Notes under the pieces: model-generated
What the model saw: only the letters and a program-made list of their open reading frames with translations
Databases searched by the model: none
Told to the model about the DNA's origin: nothing
Assembly (NCBI RefSeq): GCF_001027105.1
Contig: NZ_CP011526.1
Coordinates: forward strand, 682,001-746,000
Source: Staphylococcus aureus
Lineage (GTDB): Bacteria > Bacillota > Bacilli > Staphylococcales > Staphylococcaceae
DNA length: 64,000 nt
Reading direction: 5' to 3'
In this document: positions 9,178 through 18,862 of the stretch, piece by piece
Layout: every line of letters begins with the position of its first letter
Position numbering within the stretch: the first letter of the stretch is position 1
Made by a program: the position numbers and the translations under genes

Positions 9178-9720
9178 ATGATTTATTGTGAAACAGAGCG
9201 TTTAATATTAAGAGACTGGCATGAAGATGATCTGTTACCTTTTCAAAAAATGAATGCGAATTATGACGTACGTAAATATTTTCCAAGTTTATTGAGTTAT
9301 CGTCGTTCAGAATTAGATATGAGAACTATGGATGCGGTTATTAAAGATTATGGCATTGGATTATTTGCTGTAGAAGATAAAGAGTCCCATCAATGGATAG
9401 GCTTTATAGGTTTGAATTATATTCCAGAAACAAGCGATTATCCATTTAAAGAATTACCGCTTTATGAAATAGGTTGGCGCTTGTTGCCAGAATTTTGGGG
9501 AAAAGGATTAGCAACTGAAGGCGCAAAGGCAACATTGAAGTTAGCAGAAGAACATCAAATATACGATGTCTATAGTTTTACAGCAGAAGCAAATAAAGCT
9601 TCACAACGTGTAATGGAAAAAATTGGCATGACAGTGTATGATCATTTCGAATTACCCAATCTAAGTAAGTATCATTTATTAAAAAGGCAAGTGCGCTATT
9701 ACATTAATCTTCGAAAGTGA
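9178..9720 (+). CDS. RimJ/RimL-type GNAT acetyltransferase
   Basis: A 180-residue acetyltransferase of the RimJ/RimL subgroup. It opens with the subgroup's typical CETERLILRDWHEDDLLPF. Motif A is YEIGWRLLPEFWGKGLATEGAKATLKLAEE (about residues 98-127), followed by ANKASQRVMEKIGM (about 139-152), where RimL-like enzymes place the catalytic-site Asn/Ser residues. The acceptor could be a protein N-terminus or a small molecule; the sequence does not say. The start is supported by AGGAGTG seven bases before it. Confidence 0.85.
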   Translation: MIYCETERLILRDWHEDDLLPFQKMNANYDVRKYFPSLLSYRRSELDMRTMDAVIKDYGIGLFAVEDKESHQWIGFIGLNYIPETSDYPFKELPLYEIGWRLLPEFWGKGLATEGAKATLKLAEEHQIYDVYSFTAEANKASQRVMEKIGMTVYDHFELPNLSKYHLLKRQVRYYINLRK

Positions 9721-9739
9721 AAAATTTATACATAAGCGT

Positions 9740-9802
9740 AACAAACACCCCTAACATTGTTTAGCTGATGATAACAATATTAGGGGTGTTTGTTTATTTT
9801 TT
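9740..9802. terminator. Bidirectional terminator between convergent genes
   Basis: AACAAACACCCCTAA (9740-9754) pairs perfectly with TTAGGGGTGTTTGTT (9780-9794), followed by a T-run. It serves the acetyltransferase gene and the converging LOG-family gene. Confidence 0.85.
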
Positions 9803-9815
9803 AACCTTAGAATGA

Positions 9816-10382
9816 TTAATCGTATGAACGAGTACCCAGAGGTTTGAAATTTAATATTGATTCAATTAATGATTCCTTAGTGTCGCATAACGGTGCAAGA
9901 GCACGATACTTAGGATCAATAAAACCTTCCTCAATCATATGGTCAATCATTGTTTGTAGTGGATTGAAAAAGCCATTAATATTATAAATGGCAATAGGCT
10001 TTTCATGGATACCTATTTGAGCCCAACTATACATTTCGAAAAATTCTTCTAGTGAACCTGCGCCACCAGGAGCCATGACAAATGCATCTGCAAGTTCTGC
10101 CATTTTATTTTTACGTTCATGCATAGAATCAACTAAAATTAATTCAGTTAAACGTTGGCTTGTGATTTCATGTTCATCTAACATTTTAGGCATGACGCCA
10201 ATAGCTTTGCCGCCATGATCTAATACACCATCTTGAATGGCACCCATAATGCCAATTGACCCTGCACCAAATACTAATTCATAACCTTGTTCAGCAAAAT
10301 ATTTACCTAAATCGTATGCTTTTTGTACATATGAAGGGTCATGACCTTTGCTTGCACCACAATAAACTGCGATTCGTTTCAT
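9816..10382 (-). CDS. LOG-family nucleotide phosphoribohydrolase (TIGR00730 type)
   Basis: A 188-residue Rossmann-fold protein. It opens KRIAVYCGASKGHDPSY and has the family's catalytic PGGAGSLEEFFEMYSWAQIG (about residues 105-124, the PGGxGTxxE motif) plus the MHERKNKM segment. Family members cleave N6-modified adenosine monophosphates (cytokinin riboside monophosphates) or AMP to the base and ribose phosphate. The true bacterial substrate is not settled. It is the last gene of a three-gene minus-strand group, one base after the YaiI-type gene. Confidence 0.88.
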   Translation of the reverse strand: MKRIAVYCGASKGHDPSYVQKAYDLGKYFAEQGYELVFGAGSIGIMGAIQDGVLDHGGKAIGVMPKMLDEHEITSQRLTELILVDSMHERKNKMAELADAFVMAPGGAGSLEEFFEMYSWAQIGIHEKPIAIYNINGFFNPLQTMIDHMIEEGFIDPKYRALAPLCDTKESLIESILNFKPLGTRSYD

Positions 10383-10383
10383 G

Positions 10384-10842
10384 TTAATCCAGCTCCTTAA
10401 TTCGATGAATGACTTTTAATAGTGATTGTTCAAACACTTTTTGATCTTGCTTTGTAAAAGGTGGGGGACCTTTGTGGCGACCACCTTGTTTTCTAATTTG
10501 TGCATTCATATATCGTTTATCTAATAGTTGTTGAATATTTTTGGAATTGTATATCTTCCCATTATGATGCATGACAATTAAGACTTTGTCGACTAATAAA
10601 CTTGCGAGTCCATAATCTTGAGTGACTACGATATCATCCTTCGTTGATAATTGAACAATTTTGTAATCAACTGCATCTGGTCCATCATCAACATATAATG
10701 TTGATACATGTGGAGGATATAATTGGTTCGAAAAATGGCTGAAGCTCCGAATAATTGTCACAAAAATGCCTGTCTCAGTTGTTAAATCTATAATAGAATC
10801 AACAACAGGACAAGCATCTCCATCAATAATAATATGTGTCAC
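10384..10842 (-). CDS. YaiI/YqxD family protein (DUF188)
   Basis: A 152-residue protein with the family's opening HIIIDGDACPVVDSI and internal DDGPDAVDYKIV and VTQDYGLASLL. These conserved Asp residues resemble a PIN-like nuclease fold, which suggests a metal-dependent activity, but none is established for this protein. It sits between the LOG-family gene and the charged membrane-anchored gene with gaps of only one and two bases, so the three are one operon. Confidence 0.85.
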   Translation of the reverse strand: MTHIIIDGDACPVVDSIIDLTTETGIFVTIIRSFSHFSNQLYPPHVSTLYVDDGPDAVDYKIVQLSTKDDIVVTQDYGLASLLVDKVLIVMHHNGKIYNSKNIQQLLDKRYMNAQIRKQGGRHKGPPPFTKQDQKVFEQSLLKVIHRIKELD

Positions 10843-10844
10843 AA

Positions 10845-11528
10845 TTATGCCTCTGTATTGTTTTCTTTATTTTGTTGAGAGGCGCTTTTGGCAACATAAT
10901 CTTTATATTTTTTAAATGACTTGATGCGTGCTTTATCAGCTTCTTGTTGGCGTTTTTGTTCTTCTTTGTGTCGTTTTTCAATATTTTTTTGTAACTTTTT
11001 ATTCATTTTAGCGATTTCTTTGCGATTTTTTTCAGCTAGTTTATCGCCTTTTTTCTCAGTTTTCTCATCTAATTTATTAGGTGTTAAGCCTGCTTTTTCT
11101 TCGTATTTTTGTGATTTTTTCATATCTTTAATACGTTGTATTTCATTCTTTTCGCGGGCTTTTTGCTCTTCTTTATGACGCTTTTCGATATTTTTTTGAA
11201 GTATTTTATTCATTTTATCAGCGTCTTTACGATTTTGTTTAGCTAATTTTTCGCCTTTTTTCTCAATATAGGCAGGATCATGTTCTCTAGCAAACTTTTT
11301 AAGTTCACGTTTATTTTCAAAATCTTGTTTTTTATCGCCGACATATTCTTTAACATCACTCGCTGTGTTACTGATTGCTGCAGATGTTTTTGAAGCAACT
11401 TTACTTGTAGCATCTGTAACTTTTTGTACGTCCGGATGTTGTTTGATACGTTTACGTTCAACAATTAACGGTACCAATACAATTGGTAATACATTAATCA
11501 TAAATTTGATGACTTTTTTCTTATCCAT
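10845..11528 (-). CDS. Membrane-anchored, highly charged coiled-coil protein
   Basis: About 227 residues from the ATG at 11528 (MDKKKVIKFM), which has GGAGG eight bases before it; the longer frame to 11582 lacks such a site. One hydrophobic segment (FMINVLPIVLVPLIV, residues 8-22) anchors it. The rest is Lys/Glu-rich helix. Two internal copies of a ~70-residue unit are visible: KxGEKLAKQNRKDADKMNKILQ and KKGDKLAEKNRKEIAKMNKKLQ, each followed by KNIEKRHKEEQK. No known domain; function unknown. Confidence 0.75.
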   Translation of the reverse strand: MDKKKVIKFMINVLPIVLVPLIVERKRIKQHPDVQKVTDATSKVASKTSAAISNTASDVKEYVGDKKQDFENKRELKKFAREHDPAYIEKKGEKLAKQNRKDADKMNKILQKNIEKRHKEEQKAREKNEIQRIKDMKKSQKYEEKAGLTPNKLDEKTEKKGDKLAEKNRKEIAKMNKKLQKNIEKRHKEEQKRQQEADKARIKSFKKYKDYVAKSASQQNKENNTEA

Positions 11529-11642
11529 AGATCTTGCCTCCATAATTACTTTATTAATTTTACATACCCTATGATACATCAATATAAACGATGATAGTAG
11601 TGAATCACTATTAAGTATTTCAGATGTTTTTTAAAAGAAGAC

Positions 11643-11681
11643 AATAAAAACTGCCAATCAAGTGATTCCTTAATTGACAGT
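11643..11681 (-). terminator. Terminator after uppP
   Basis: Read on the minus strand, ACTGTCAATTAAG pairs with CTTGATTGGCAGT, followed by TTTTTATT. Confidence 0.75.
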
Positions 11682-11699
11682 CTATATTTTAAAAGGAAA

Positions 11700-12575
11700 T
11701 TAAATACCTTTACCAATGCCAAATCCGAAGTAAAGTATAGCAATAAAGATTACTAATACAATTCTGTAAATGGCAAATGGAATTAGTTTGATTTTGTTAA
11801 TTAGATGCAAGAATGTTTTGATTGCAATTAGTCCAACAGTAAATGCAGCTAAAAAGCCTAAAATATAAAAAGGTATATCAGCAATCTGAATATCTTGATA
11901 ATGTTTTAATAAAGATAAACCACTAGCTGCTAACATAATTGGAACAGCCATAATAAATGTAAAGTCCGATGCTGCTTTATGATTTAATTTCATTAATACC
12001 CCAGTTGAAATTGTTGAGCCTGAACGGCTGAAACCAGGCCACATAGCTACTGCTTGAGAAATACCAATTACAAATGCTTGGAAATAACTGATTTGATCTA
12101 CTGTTTGTGGGTTTTTAACTTTAGCTGAGTATTTATCAGCAATAATCATATAGATAGCACCTACGAATAAGCCAATCATAACAGTTGGCACACTAAATAA
12201 ATGTTCTTCGATGAAATCATCAAATAGTAAGCCTAAAATACCTGCTGGCACCATACCCACTAATACATGTAATAAATTTAAACGTCTTGGCTTTGAACGT
12301 CTTTGTTGATCGTTATCTCCTTCAACATGTTTGTGTTTACCAATATGTAAAATCTCTAAGAAGCGTTCGCGGAACACCCATGCTGCTGCAAAGACGGATC
12401 CTAATTGGATGACGATTTTAAATGTAAATGCTGACTGAGAACCTAAAAATTCAGATGATTTTAACCACATATCATCAACTAGGATCATATGTCCAGTAGA
12501 GGAAACAGGTGCAAATTCTGTTAATCCTTCGACGACCCCTAAGATAATACCTTTTATTAATTCAATGATAAACAT
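11700..12575 (-). CDS. uppP: Undecaprenyl-diphosphatase UppP (BacA)
   Basis: A 291-residue integral membrane phosphatase that converts undecaprenyl diphosphate to the monophosphate, recycling the lipid carrier of wall synthesis; it gives bacitracin tolerance. The two active-site signatures are visible: GVVEGLTEFAPVSSTGHM near residues 13-30, with the E-rich motif, and WPGFSRSGSTI near 167-177, the PGxSRSGxT motif. I start at MFIIELIKG (12575) because this gives the usual family length; the frame extends eight codons further to a TTG at 12599. Monocistronic with its own terminator. Confidence 0.92.
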   Translation of the reverse strand: MFIIELIKGIILGVVEGLTEFAPVSSTGHMILVDDMWLKSSEFLGSQSAFTFKIVIQLGSVFAAAWVFRERFLEILHIGKHKHVEGDNDQQRRSKPRRLNLLHVLVGMVPAGILGLLFDDFIEEHLFSVPTVMIGLFVGAIYMIIADKYSAKVKNPQTVDQISYFQAFVIGISQAVAMWPGFSRSGSTISTGVLMKLNHKAASDFTFIMAVPIMLAASGLSLLKHYQDIQIADIPFYILGFLAAFTVGLIAIKTFLHLINKIKLIPFAIYRIVLVIFIAILYFGFGIGKGI

Positions 12576-12793
12576 AATGTACCCACTTTCATTACTCAAT
12601 TTAATTTATTTAAATATCAAAATTACCATATCATGATAGCATATTCATTTAAAGACATGCTAGTTATAGTTATAATACTAGACTAAAGATGTATATATTC
12701 ATTTTCTTTTACATGTAAAACTACAATATTTTATTGAGCTATTTAATTTGATTTTAAGGAAAACCTTTTATAATAGGTTTAGGTGATATAATT

Positions 12794-14425
12794 GTGAAAA
12801 AATTAACAACAATACTGTTTCAATATAAAATTTTTCCGGTACTCATGTTCTTGGTCAGTACTGGTCTCGGCATAATCGTTATAACGCAAAATATTTTAAT
12901 AGCAGATTTTTTAGCTAAAATTATAAGACATCAATTTCAAGGTTTATGGATTGTATTATTTATTTTATTAGGTGTTTTACTTTTAAGAGCAACTGTGCAA
13001 TTTCTAAATCAATGGTTAGGTGATACATTAGCATTTAAAGTTAAGCATATGCTTAGACAGCGGGTTATTTATAAAAATAATGGTCATCCAATCGGTGAAC
13101 AAATGACTATACTCACAGAAAACATTGATGGTCTAGCACCTTTTTATAAGAGTTATTTGCCTCAAGTGTTCAAATCAATGATGGTTCCGCTCATCATAAT
13201 CATTGCAATGTTTTTCATCCATTTCAATACCGCATTAATTATGTTAATAACTGCACCATTTATTCCTTTGTTTTATATTATTTTCGGTTTGAAAACGCGA
13301 GATGAGTCAAAAGATCAAATGACTTATTTGAATCAATTTAGTCAACGGTTTTTAAATATTGCTAAAGGTTTAGTGACGTTAAAGCTATTTAATCGTACAG
13401 AGCAAACAGAGAAGCATATTTACGACGATAGTACTCAGTTTAGAACTTTAACAATGCGCATTTTACGCAGTGCTTTTTTATCGGGATTAATGCTCGAATT
13501 TATAAGTATGTTAGGTATTGGATTGGTTGCATTGGAAGCAACGCTAAGCTTAGTAGTATTTCATAATATTGATTTTAAAACTGCGGCAATTGCGATTATT
13601 TTAGCGCCTGAATTTTATAATGCAATTAAGGACTTAGGGCAAGCGTTCCATACTGGAAAACAAAGTGAAGGTGCCAGTGACGTTGTGTTTGAGTTTTTAG
13701 AACAACCGAACTATAATAATGAATTTCTATTAAAGTATGAGGAAAACCAAAAGCCATTTATTCAGTTAACAGACATATCATTTCGATATGATGATTCTGA
13801 TAGATTGGTATTAAATGATTTAAATTTGGAAATATTTAAAGGTGATCAAATTGCACTTGTAGGTCCAAGCGGGGCAGGTAAATCCACTTTGACACATCTT
13901 ATTGCAGGTGTTTATCAGCCAACAATAGGTACTATAAGTACAAACCAGCGTGATTTAAATATAGGAATACTTAGTCAACAGCCATATATTTTCAGTGCTT
14001 CTATAAAAGAGAATATTACGATGTTTAAAGATATAGAAAATAATACTATTGAAGAAGTGCTAGACGAAGTAGGTTTATTAGACAAAGTGCAATCTTTCAC
14101 AAAAGGCATTAACACAATAATAGGTGAAGGAGGCGAAATGTTATCTGGTGGACAGATGAGACGCATAGAACTTTGCCGTCTTTTAGTTATGAAGCCAGAT
14201 CTCGTTATATTTGATGAGCCTGCAACTGGTTTAGATATTCAAACAGAACACATGATTCAGAACGTTCTGTTTCAACATTTTAAAGATACAACGATGATTG
14301 TCATTGCACATAGAGATAATACAATTCGCCATTTACAACGACGCTTGTATATAGAAAATGGAAGACTGATTGCTGATGATCGCAATATTTCAGTAAATAT
14401 AACAGAAAATGGTGATGACTTATGA
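12794..14425 (+). CDS. cydD: CydD-like ABC exporter half-transporter
   Basis: A 543-residue half-transporter with six membrane segments in the first ~300 residues and an ATPase domain. Walker A is GPSGAGKSTL (about 356-365), the signature LSGGQMRRIELCR (about 454) and Walker B LVIFDEPATGLD (about 474). In the CydDC family the pair exports cysteine and glutathione-type thiols and supports cytochrome bd assembly. Here no cydAB is next door, so the name rests on homology and on the partner. The GTG at 12794 follows AGGTGAT. It overlaps the second gene by four bases (ATGA). Confidence 0.8.
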   Translation: MKKLTTILFQYKIFPVLMFLVSTGLGIIVITQNILIADFLAKIIRHQFQGLWIVLFILLGVLLLRATVQFLNQWLGDTLAFKVKHMLRQRVIYKNNGHPIGEQMTILTENIDGLAPFYKSYLPQVFKSMMVPLIIIIAMFFIHFNTALIMLITAPFIPLFYIIFGLKTRDESKDQMTYLNQFSQRFLNIAKGLVTLKLFNRTEQTEKHIYDDSTQFRTLTMRILRSAFLSGLMLEFISMLGIGLVALEATLSLVVFHNIDFKTAAIAIILAPEFYNAIKDLGQAFHTGKQSEGASDVVFEFLEQPNYNNEFLLKYEENQKPFIQLTDISFRYDDSDRLVLNDLNLEIFKGDQIALVGPSGAGKSTLTHLIAGVYQPTIGTISTNQRDLNIGILSQQPYIFSASIKENITMFKDIENNTIEEVLDEVGLLDKVQSFTKGINTIIGEGGEMLSGGQMRRIELCRLLVMKPDLVIFDEPATGLDIQTEHMIQNVLFQHFKDTTMIVIAHRDNTIRHLQRRLYIENGRLIADDRNISVNITENGDDL

Positions 14426-16095
14426 AAACACGACTAAAATTTCAAGTAGATAAGGATTTATTGTTAGCTATAGTTGTTGGTGTTTGTGGAAGTTTAGTTG
14501 CGCTCGCCATGTTTTTCTTAAGTGGTTATATGGTGACACAAAGTGCACTTGGTGCGCCACTATACGCTCTGATGATTTTAGTCGTTACAGTAAAATTGTT
14601 TGGGTTTTTAAGAGCTATTACTCGATACGTAGAGCGCCTTATTTCTCATAAAGCTACATTTACAATGCTACGTGATATTCGGGTACAGTTTTTCGGTAAA
14701 TTAGTAAATGTCATTCCTAATGTTTACCGTAAACTGAGTTCTAGTGATTTAATTTCACGTATGATTAGTCGTGTTGAGGCATTACAAAATATATATTTAC
14801 GTGTTTATTATCCACCAGTCGTCATCGGTTTGACAGCGCTAGTTACAGTCATAGTTTTGGCGTTCATTTCAATCGGCCATGCGCTATTGATTATGGTTAG
14901 CATGTTGTTCACTTTACTCATTGTTCCTTGGTTAAGCTCAAAAAAAGCACGTACTTTAAAGAAACATGCAGCTAATGAACAGGCCCGATTTTTAAATCAT
15001 TTTTATGATTATAAAGCTGGTATGGATGAACTACGTCGATTTAATCAAATTAATCATTATCGAGATAATTTGATGGCTAAATTAAATCATTTTGATAAAT
15101 TACAACTTAAAGAGCAACGCTTTTTAACGATTTATGATTTTATATTAAATATTATTGCTATGCTTTCGATTTTTGGTAGTTTAGTTCTAGGATTAATTCA
15201 AATTAATGCAGGCCAACTAAATATTATTTATATGACGAGTATAGTTTTAATGGTCTTAACTTTATTTGAACAAGCTGTACCAATGACAAATGTCGCGTAT
15301 TATAAAGCGGATACTGACCAAGCATTGCACGATATTAATGAAGTGATATCTGTACCTTCTACTAATGGAAAAAAACGTCTTAATGATAAGTATGATGCAA
15401 CGAACATTTATGAAGTTAAGGATGCTAGTTTTAAGTATTGGAATCAGCAAACGTATGTGTTGTCGGATATTAATTTTAATGTTAATAGAGGCGAAAAGAT
15501 TGCGATTGTGGGTCCTTCTGGTTCAGGAAAAAGTACATTACTACAAATTATGGCAGGGTTATATCAATTAGATAGTGGCTCTGTTCGTTTCGAAAATATG
15601 GATATGTTTGAAATAGATGACAAAGATAAGTTTGAATCGTTAAATGTCTTGCTACAATCTCAACAATTATTTGATGGTACAATACGTCAAAATTTATTTA
15701 CCGATGAAAAAGATGAAGCGGTGCAAGCAATATTTAAGCAATTAGATTTAGAACATTTGGCACTAGAACGTCAAATTGACTTAGATGGTCATACATTATC
15801 TGGCGGAGAAATTCAGCGTTTAGCGATTACGAGGATGTTATTAAAAGATACTGCATCAACATGGATTTTAGATGAACCAACAACTGCATTAGATAAACAA
15901 AATAGTTTAAAAGTTATGGATTTAATTGAAGCACATGCAGAAACATTAATTGTTGCTACACACGATTTAACTTTATTGTCACGTTTTGAGACCATCATTG
16001 TGATGATAAATGGTAAAATAGTTGAAAAGGGAAACTATCAACAATTACTAGCTAATCAAGGTGCTTTATGGAATATGATTCAATATAATGCATAA
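14422..16095 (+). CDS. cydC: CydC-like ABC exporter half-transporter
   Basis: A 557-residue partner of the preceding gene. It has six membrane segments, with the distinctive AITRYVERLISHKATF (about residues 66-81) of CydC proteins, then an ATPase domain: Walker A GPSGSGKSTL (about 364), signature LSGGEIQRLAITR (about 457), Walker B TWILDEPTTALD (about 480). The two half-transporters should form one heterodimer. Translation is coupled by the four-base overlap. A terminator follows and is shared with mgrA, which converges. Confidence 0.8.
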   Translation: MKTRLKFQVDKDLLLAIVVGVCGSLVALAMFFLSGYMVTQSALGAPLYALMILVVTVKLFGFLRAITRYVERLISHKATFTMLRDIRVQFFGKLVNVIPNVYRKLSSSDLISRMISRVEALQNIYLRVYYPPVVIGLTALVTVIVLAFISIGHALLIMVSMLFTLLIVPWLSSKKARTLKKHAANEQARFLNHFYDYKAGMDELRRFNQINHYRDNLMAKLNHFDKLQLKEQRFLTIYDFILNIIAMLSIFGSLVLGLIQINAGQLNIIYMTSIVLMVLTLFEQAVPMTNVAYYKADTDQALHDINEVISVPSTNGKKRLNDKYDATNIYEVKDASFKYWNQQTYVLSDINFNVNRGEKIAIVGPSGSGKSTLLQIMAGLYQLDSGSVRFENMDMFEIDDKDKFESLNVLLQSQQLFDGTIRQNLFTDEKDEAVQAIFKQLDLEHLALERQIDLDGHTLSGGEIQRLAITRMLLKDTASTWILDEPTTALDKQNSLKVMDLIEAHAETLIVATHDLTLLSRFETIIVMINGKIVEKGNYQQLLANQGALWNMIQYNA

Positions 16096-16138
16096 AAAAA
16101 CTGCTTGATAGGCTAAGAAACCTTTCAAGCAGTTTTTT
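16094..16138. terminator. Bidirectional terminator between cydC and mgrA
   Basis: AAAAAACTGCTTGA pairs with TCAAGCAGTTTTTT around a ~17-nt interior. It lies between convergent genes. Confidence 0.85.
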
Positions 16139-16221
16139 AACTAACAAGCTTACGCGTGCTAATTGTTTTTCTATTCTTAATAAATTCTAAACATTACTTT
16201 AATTGTCATGACAAAAGTTAA

Positions 16222-16665
16222 TTATTTTTCCTTTGTTTCATCAAATGCATGAATGACTTTACCTAATAAGCGATTAAGTTCTTTAACTTCATCTTGCGAT
16301 AAAGAAGAAGCTGAAGCGACTTTGTCAGATGCATTACTTAATTCTGGTCTAATAGTTTCACTTTTGTCAGTCAAGTGAATAAATACTTCACGTTGATCGA
16401 CTTCGGAACGTTCACGCTTAATTAAGTCTACTTGTTCCATTCGTTTTAATAATGGTGATACTGTACCAGTATCGAGTGCTAATTCAGTTACGACTTTCTT
16501 GACGTTTACAGGAGATTCATCCCATAAAATTGTTAAGACAAGAAATTGTGGGTATGTTAGATTGTACTTCTTAAAAACTTTGTTAGAGTAGTAGCGATTA
16601 ACTTGTCTTTGAGCATTGTACAAACTAAAGCATAGCTGTTCTTTTAAATTATGTTGATCAGACAT
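16222..16665 (-). CDS. mgrA: MarR/SarA-family global regulator MgrA
   Basis: A 147-residue winged-helix regulator starting [16 protein letters not shown]. The single redox-active Cys at position 12 is present. The recognition region ([40 protein letters not shown], about 60-99) has the DxRE wing of the OhrR/MgrA subgroup. MgrA controls autolysis, capsule, agr and efflux genes including norA, which lies 8 kb away; oxidation of Cys12 releases it from DNA. Start confirmed by GGAGGAGAAC just upstream. It is divergent from the COG0523 gene. Confidence 0.95.
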
Positions 16666-16890
16666 TAAAGTTCTCCTCCAGACATACTATCCGTTTTTTC
16701 TCTTTTCGGATTGGTAATCATTAAAAAGTTGATTGTTTATTAATTCACAACTTTCTTTGATTCAATGCCATGCTAAAATTAAAGTATGTTTAAAGTTTAG
16801 AAGATATTTTTGATTAAATCAAGCAAAAAGATAATTTAATATATATGTTATCATTTTTAAAAATAACTGTAATAGAAAAGAGAATATAAA

Positions 16891-17817
16891 ATGAAAAATA
16901 ATAAAGATGAAAAAATAAGAATATCCATAATTAACGGATTTTTGGGTAGTGGTAAAACCACGTTACTGACACATTATATTAGTGAATTATTAAAAAATGA
17001 TGAGAAAATTAAAATCATCATGAATGAATTCGGTACTTTTGATATTGATAGCAATAGTATTTCAAATGAAATTGAAGTCCATTCATTGATTAATGGTTGT
17101 GTTTGTTGCGATCTTAAACAAGAACTTGTCTATGAACTAAAAGCCATTGCTTTAAAAGGGGACGTTAATCATGTCATCATAGAAGCGACAGGCATTGCGC
17201 ATCCTTTGGAATTACTAGTTGCATGTCAAGATCCGCAAATCGTTAATTTCTTTGAAAAGCCGATTATTTATGGTGTATTAGATGCGACTCGATTTTTAGA
17301 ACGTCATCAATATACCGAAAATACAGTTTCGCTGATGGAAGATCAGTTGAAACTAAGTGACATGATTATTATTAATAAAATTGATCTTATAACTGATGAC
17401 AGTCTTGAGAAAATTGATAAGCAATTAGGTATGATTTGTGCAAGTATTCCAACTTATAAAACAACCTATGGAAAAGTTTCGTTGGAAGAATTGGACTTAA
17501 CTGTTAAAGACAGAGAGATATCGTCTCATCATCACCATCATCATGGGATTAAAAGTATGACTTACACGTTTACAGGTCCGATTGATCGTCATTTGTTTTA
17601 TCAATTTATAATGAAATTACCGGAATCTGTTCTACGTTTGAAAGGTTATGTGTCATTTAGAGATCAACCAAATGCAATTTATGAATTTCAATATGCATAT
17701 GGTTTACCAGACTATGGAATAATTGGCATGCAATTACCATTAACGATTGTTATTATTGGTGAAACTTTAGATACAAATCACATACGTAATCAATTGGATA
17801 TGCTACAATTTACGTAA
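16891..17817 (+). CDS. COG0523 (CobW/YciC-like) metallochaperone GTPase
   Basis: A 308-residue G3E-family P-loop GTPase. Walker A is GFLGSGKTTLL (about residues 15-25), the metal-binding GCVCCDL (CxCC motif) is near 72-78, and the NKID guanine specificity motif near 165. The C-terminal CobW_C domain follows a His stretch SSHHHHHHG (near residue 212). These proteins deliver or insert zinc or other metals; many are under zinc control. I saw no convincing Zur operator upstream, so the metal is not proven. The natural six-His run would by itself bind Ni or Zn. Confidence 0.85.
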   Translation: MKNNKDEKIRISIINGFLGSGKTTLLTHYISELLKNDEKIKIIMNEFGTFDIDSNSISNEIEVHSLINGCVCCDLKQELVYELKAIALKGDVNHVIIEATGIAHPLELLVACQDPQIVNFFEKPIIYGVLDATRFLERHQYTENTVSLMEDQLKLSDMIIINKIDLITDDSLEKIDKQLGMICASIPTYKTTYGKVSLEELDLTVKDREISSHHHHHHGIKSMTYTFTGPIDRHLFYQFIMKLPESVLRLKGYVSFRDQPNAIYEFQYAYGLPDYGIIGMQLPLTIVIIGETLDTNHIRNQLDMLQFT

Positions 17818-17919
17818 ATCAGAAAATGTGTTGTTTCAATTTAACGGAAATAGCACATTAATTTCTTAATACTTTTATTGTGAATATTTTGTGACATTGA
17901 GGGATGGAGTGGATGAGAT

Positions 17920-18828
17920 ATGGAACAAATAATGATTAATCACTATGTTCATTTTTCTAGGCTTGTACAAGGTTTTTGGCGTGCAAATGAATGGAAGATG
18001 ACTGCGAAAGAGTTAAATTATTTTATAAATGAATTAGTTGAACGTGGAATTACAACGATGGATCATGCTGATATTTATGGAGATTATCAATGTGAATCAC
18101 TGTTTGGTAATGCTTTGGATTTATCACCCGAATTAAGAAATAAAATTCAAATTGTTACGAAATGTGGTATCATTTTGCCTTCTAAGCAATTTGATTTTAC
18201 AAATGGACATCGTTATGATTTGAGTAGTAAGCACATCGTGAAATCTGTTGAACAGTCATTAATCAATTTGAATGTAGATTATTTAGATAGTCTACTCATT
18301 CATCGTCCTTCACCATTGATGGATCCAGAACAAGTTGCTGATGCATTAACTAAACTTGTTAAACAAGGTAAGTTGAAGTCATTCGGGGTGTCGAATTTTA
18401 ATCATTCACAATACCAATTGTTAAATCAATATATTATGAAAGAAAGACTACATATTAGCATCAATCAATTAGAATTATCGCCATATCACGTTGATAGTTT
18501 ACAAGATGGAACAATGGATTCAATGTATCAAAACCATGTTCAAATCATGGCTTGGAGTCCTTTTGCAGGCGGTAAAATTTTCGACAAGGAAGATATTAAA
18601 GCGCAACGTATTATGAAAGTTGTTCAATCAATAGCTGACAAATATGGTGTGAGTGACACAGCTGTGATGATAGCGTGGTTAGTAAAAATACCGCATCGTA
18701 TCATGCCGATACTTGGAACAAGTCAGTTAAAGCGTATTGATCAAGCAATCGAAGGGCTACAACTTAATTTAGATGATCAGTCGTGGTTTGACATTTACAC
18801 CGCTATTATCGGACAAGATATTCCGTAA
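17920..18828 (+). CDS. Aldo/keto reductase (YdhF-type)
   Basis: A 302-residue NADPH-dependent oxidoreductase with a TIM barrel fold. Catalytic residues are visible: Asp in TTMDHADIYGDYQCE with the general-acid Tyr, Lys in IVTKCGI, and His in LLIHRPSPLMDP. GVSNFNHSQ and the C-terminal ILGTSQLKRIDQAI are the cofactor-binding part. It resembles the YdhF subgroup, whose physiological substrate is unknown. The ATG at 17920 is preceded by GGATGGAGTGGATG. A small membrane protein gene follows after 34 bp. Confidence 0.85.
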   Translation: MEQIMINHYVHFSRLVQGFWRANEWKMTAKELNYFINELVERGITTMDHADIYGDYQCESLFGNALDLSPELRNKIQIVTKCGIILPSKQFDFTNGHRYDLSSKHIVKSVEQSLINLNVDYLDSLLIHRPSPLMDPEQVADALTKLVKQGKLKSFGVSNFNHSQYQLLNQYIMKERLHISINQLELSPYHVDSLQDGTMDSMYQNHVQIMAWSPFAGGKIFDKEDIKAQRIMKVVQSIADKYGVSDTAVMIAWLVKIPHRIMPILGTSQLKRIDQAIEGLQLNLDDQSWFDIYTAIIGQDIP

Positions 18829-18862
18829 ACTTATTTACTTTTAAATCATAAAGGAGCATATC

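Noticed and set aside
16666..16890. Zur operator upstream of the COG0523 GTPase gene
   Set aside because: No sequence close to the staphylococcal Zur palindrome was found; AT-rich partial matches are not enough.
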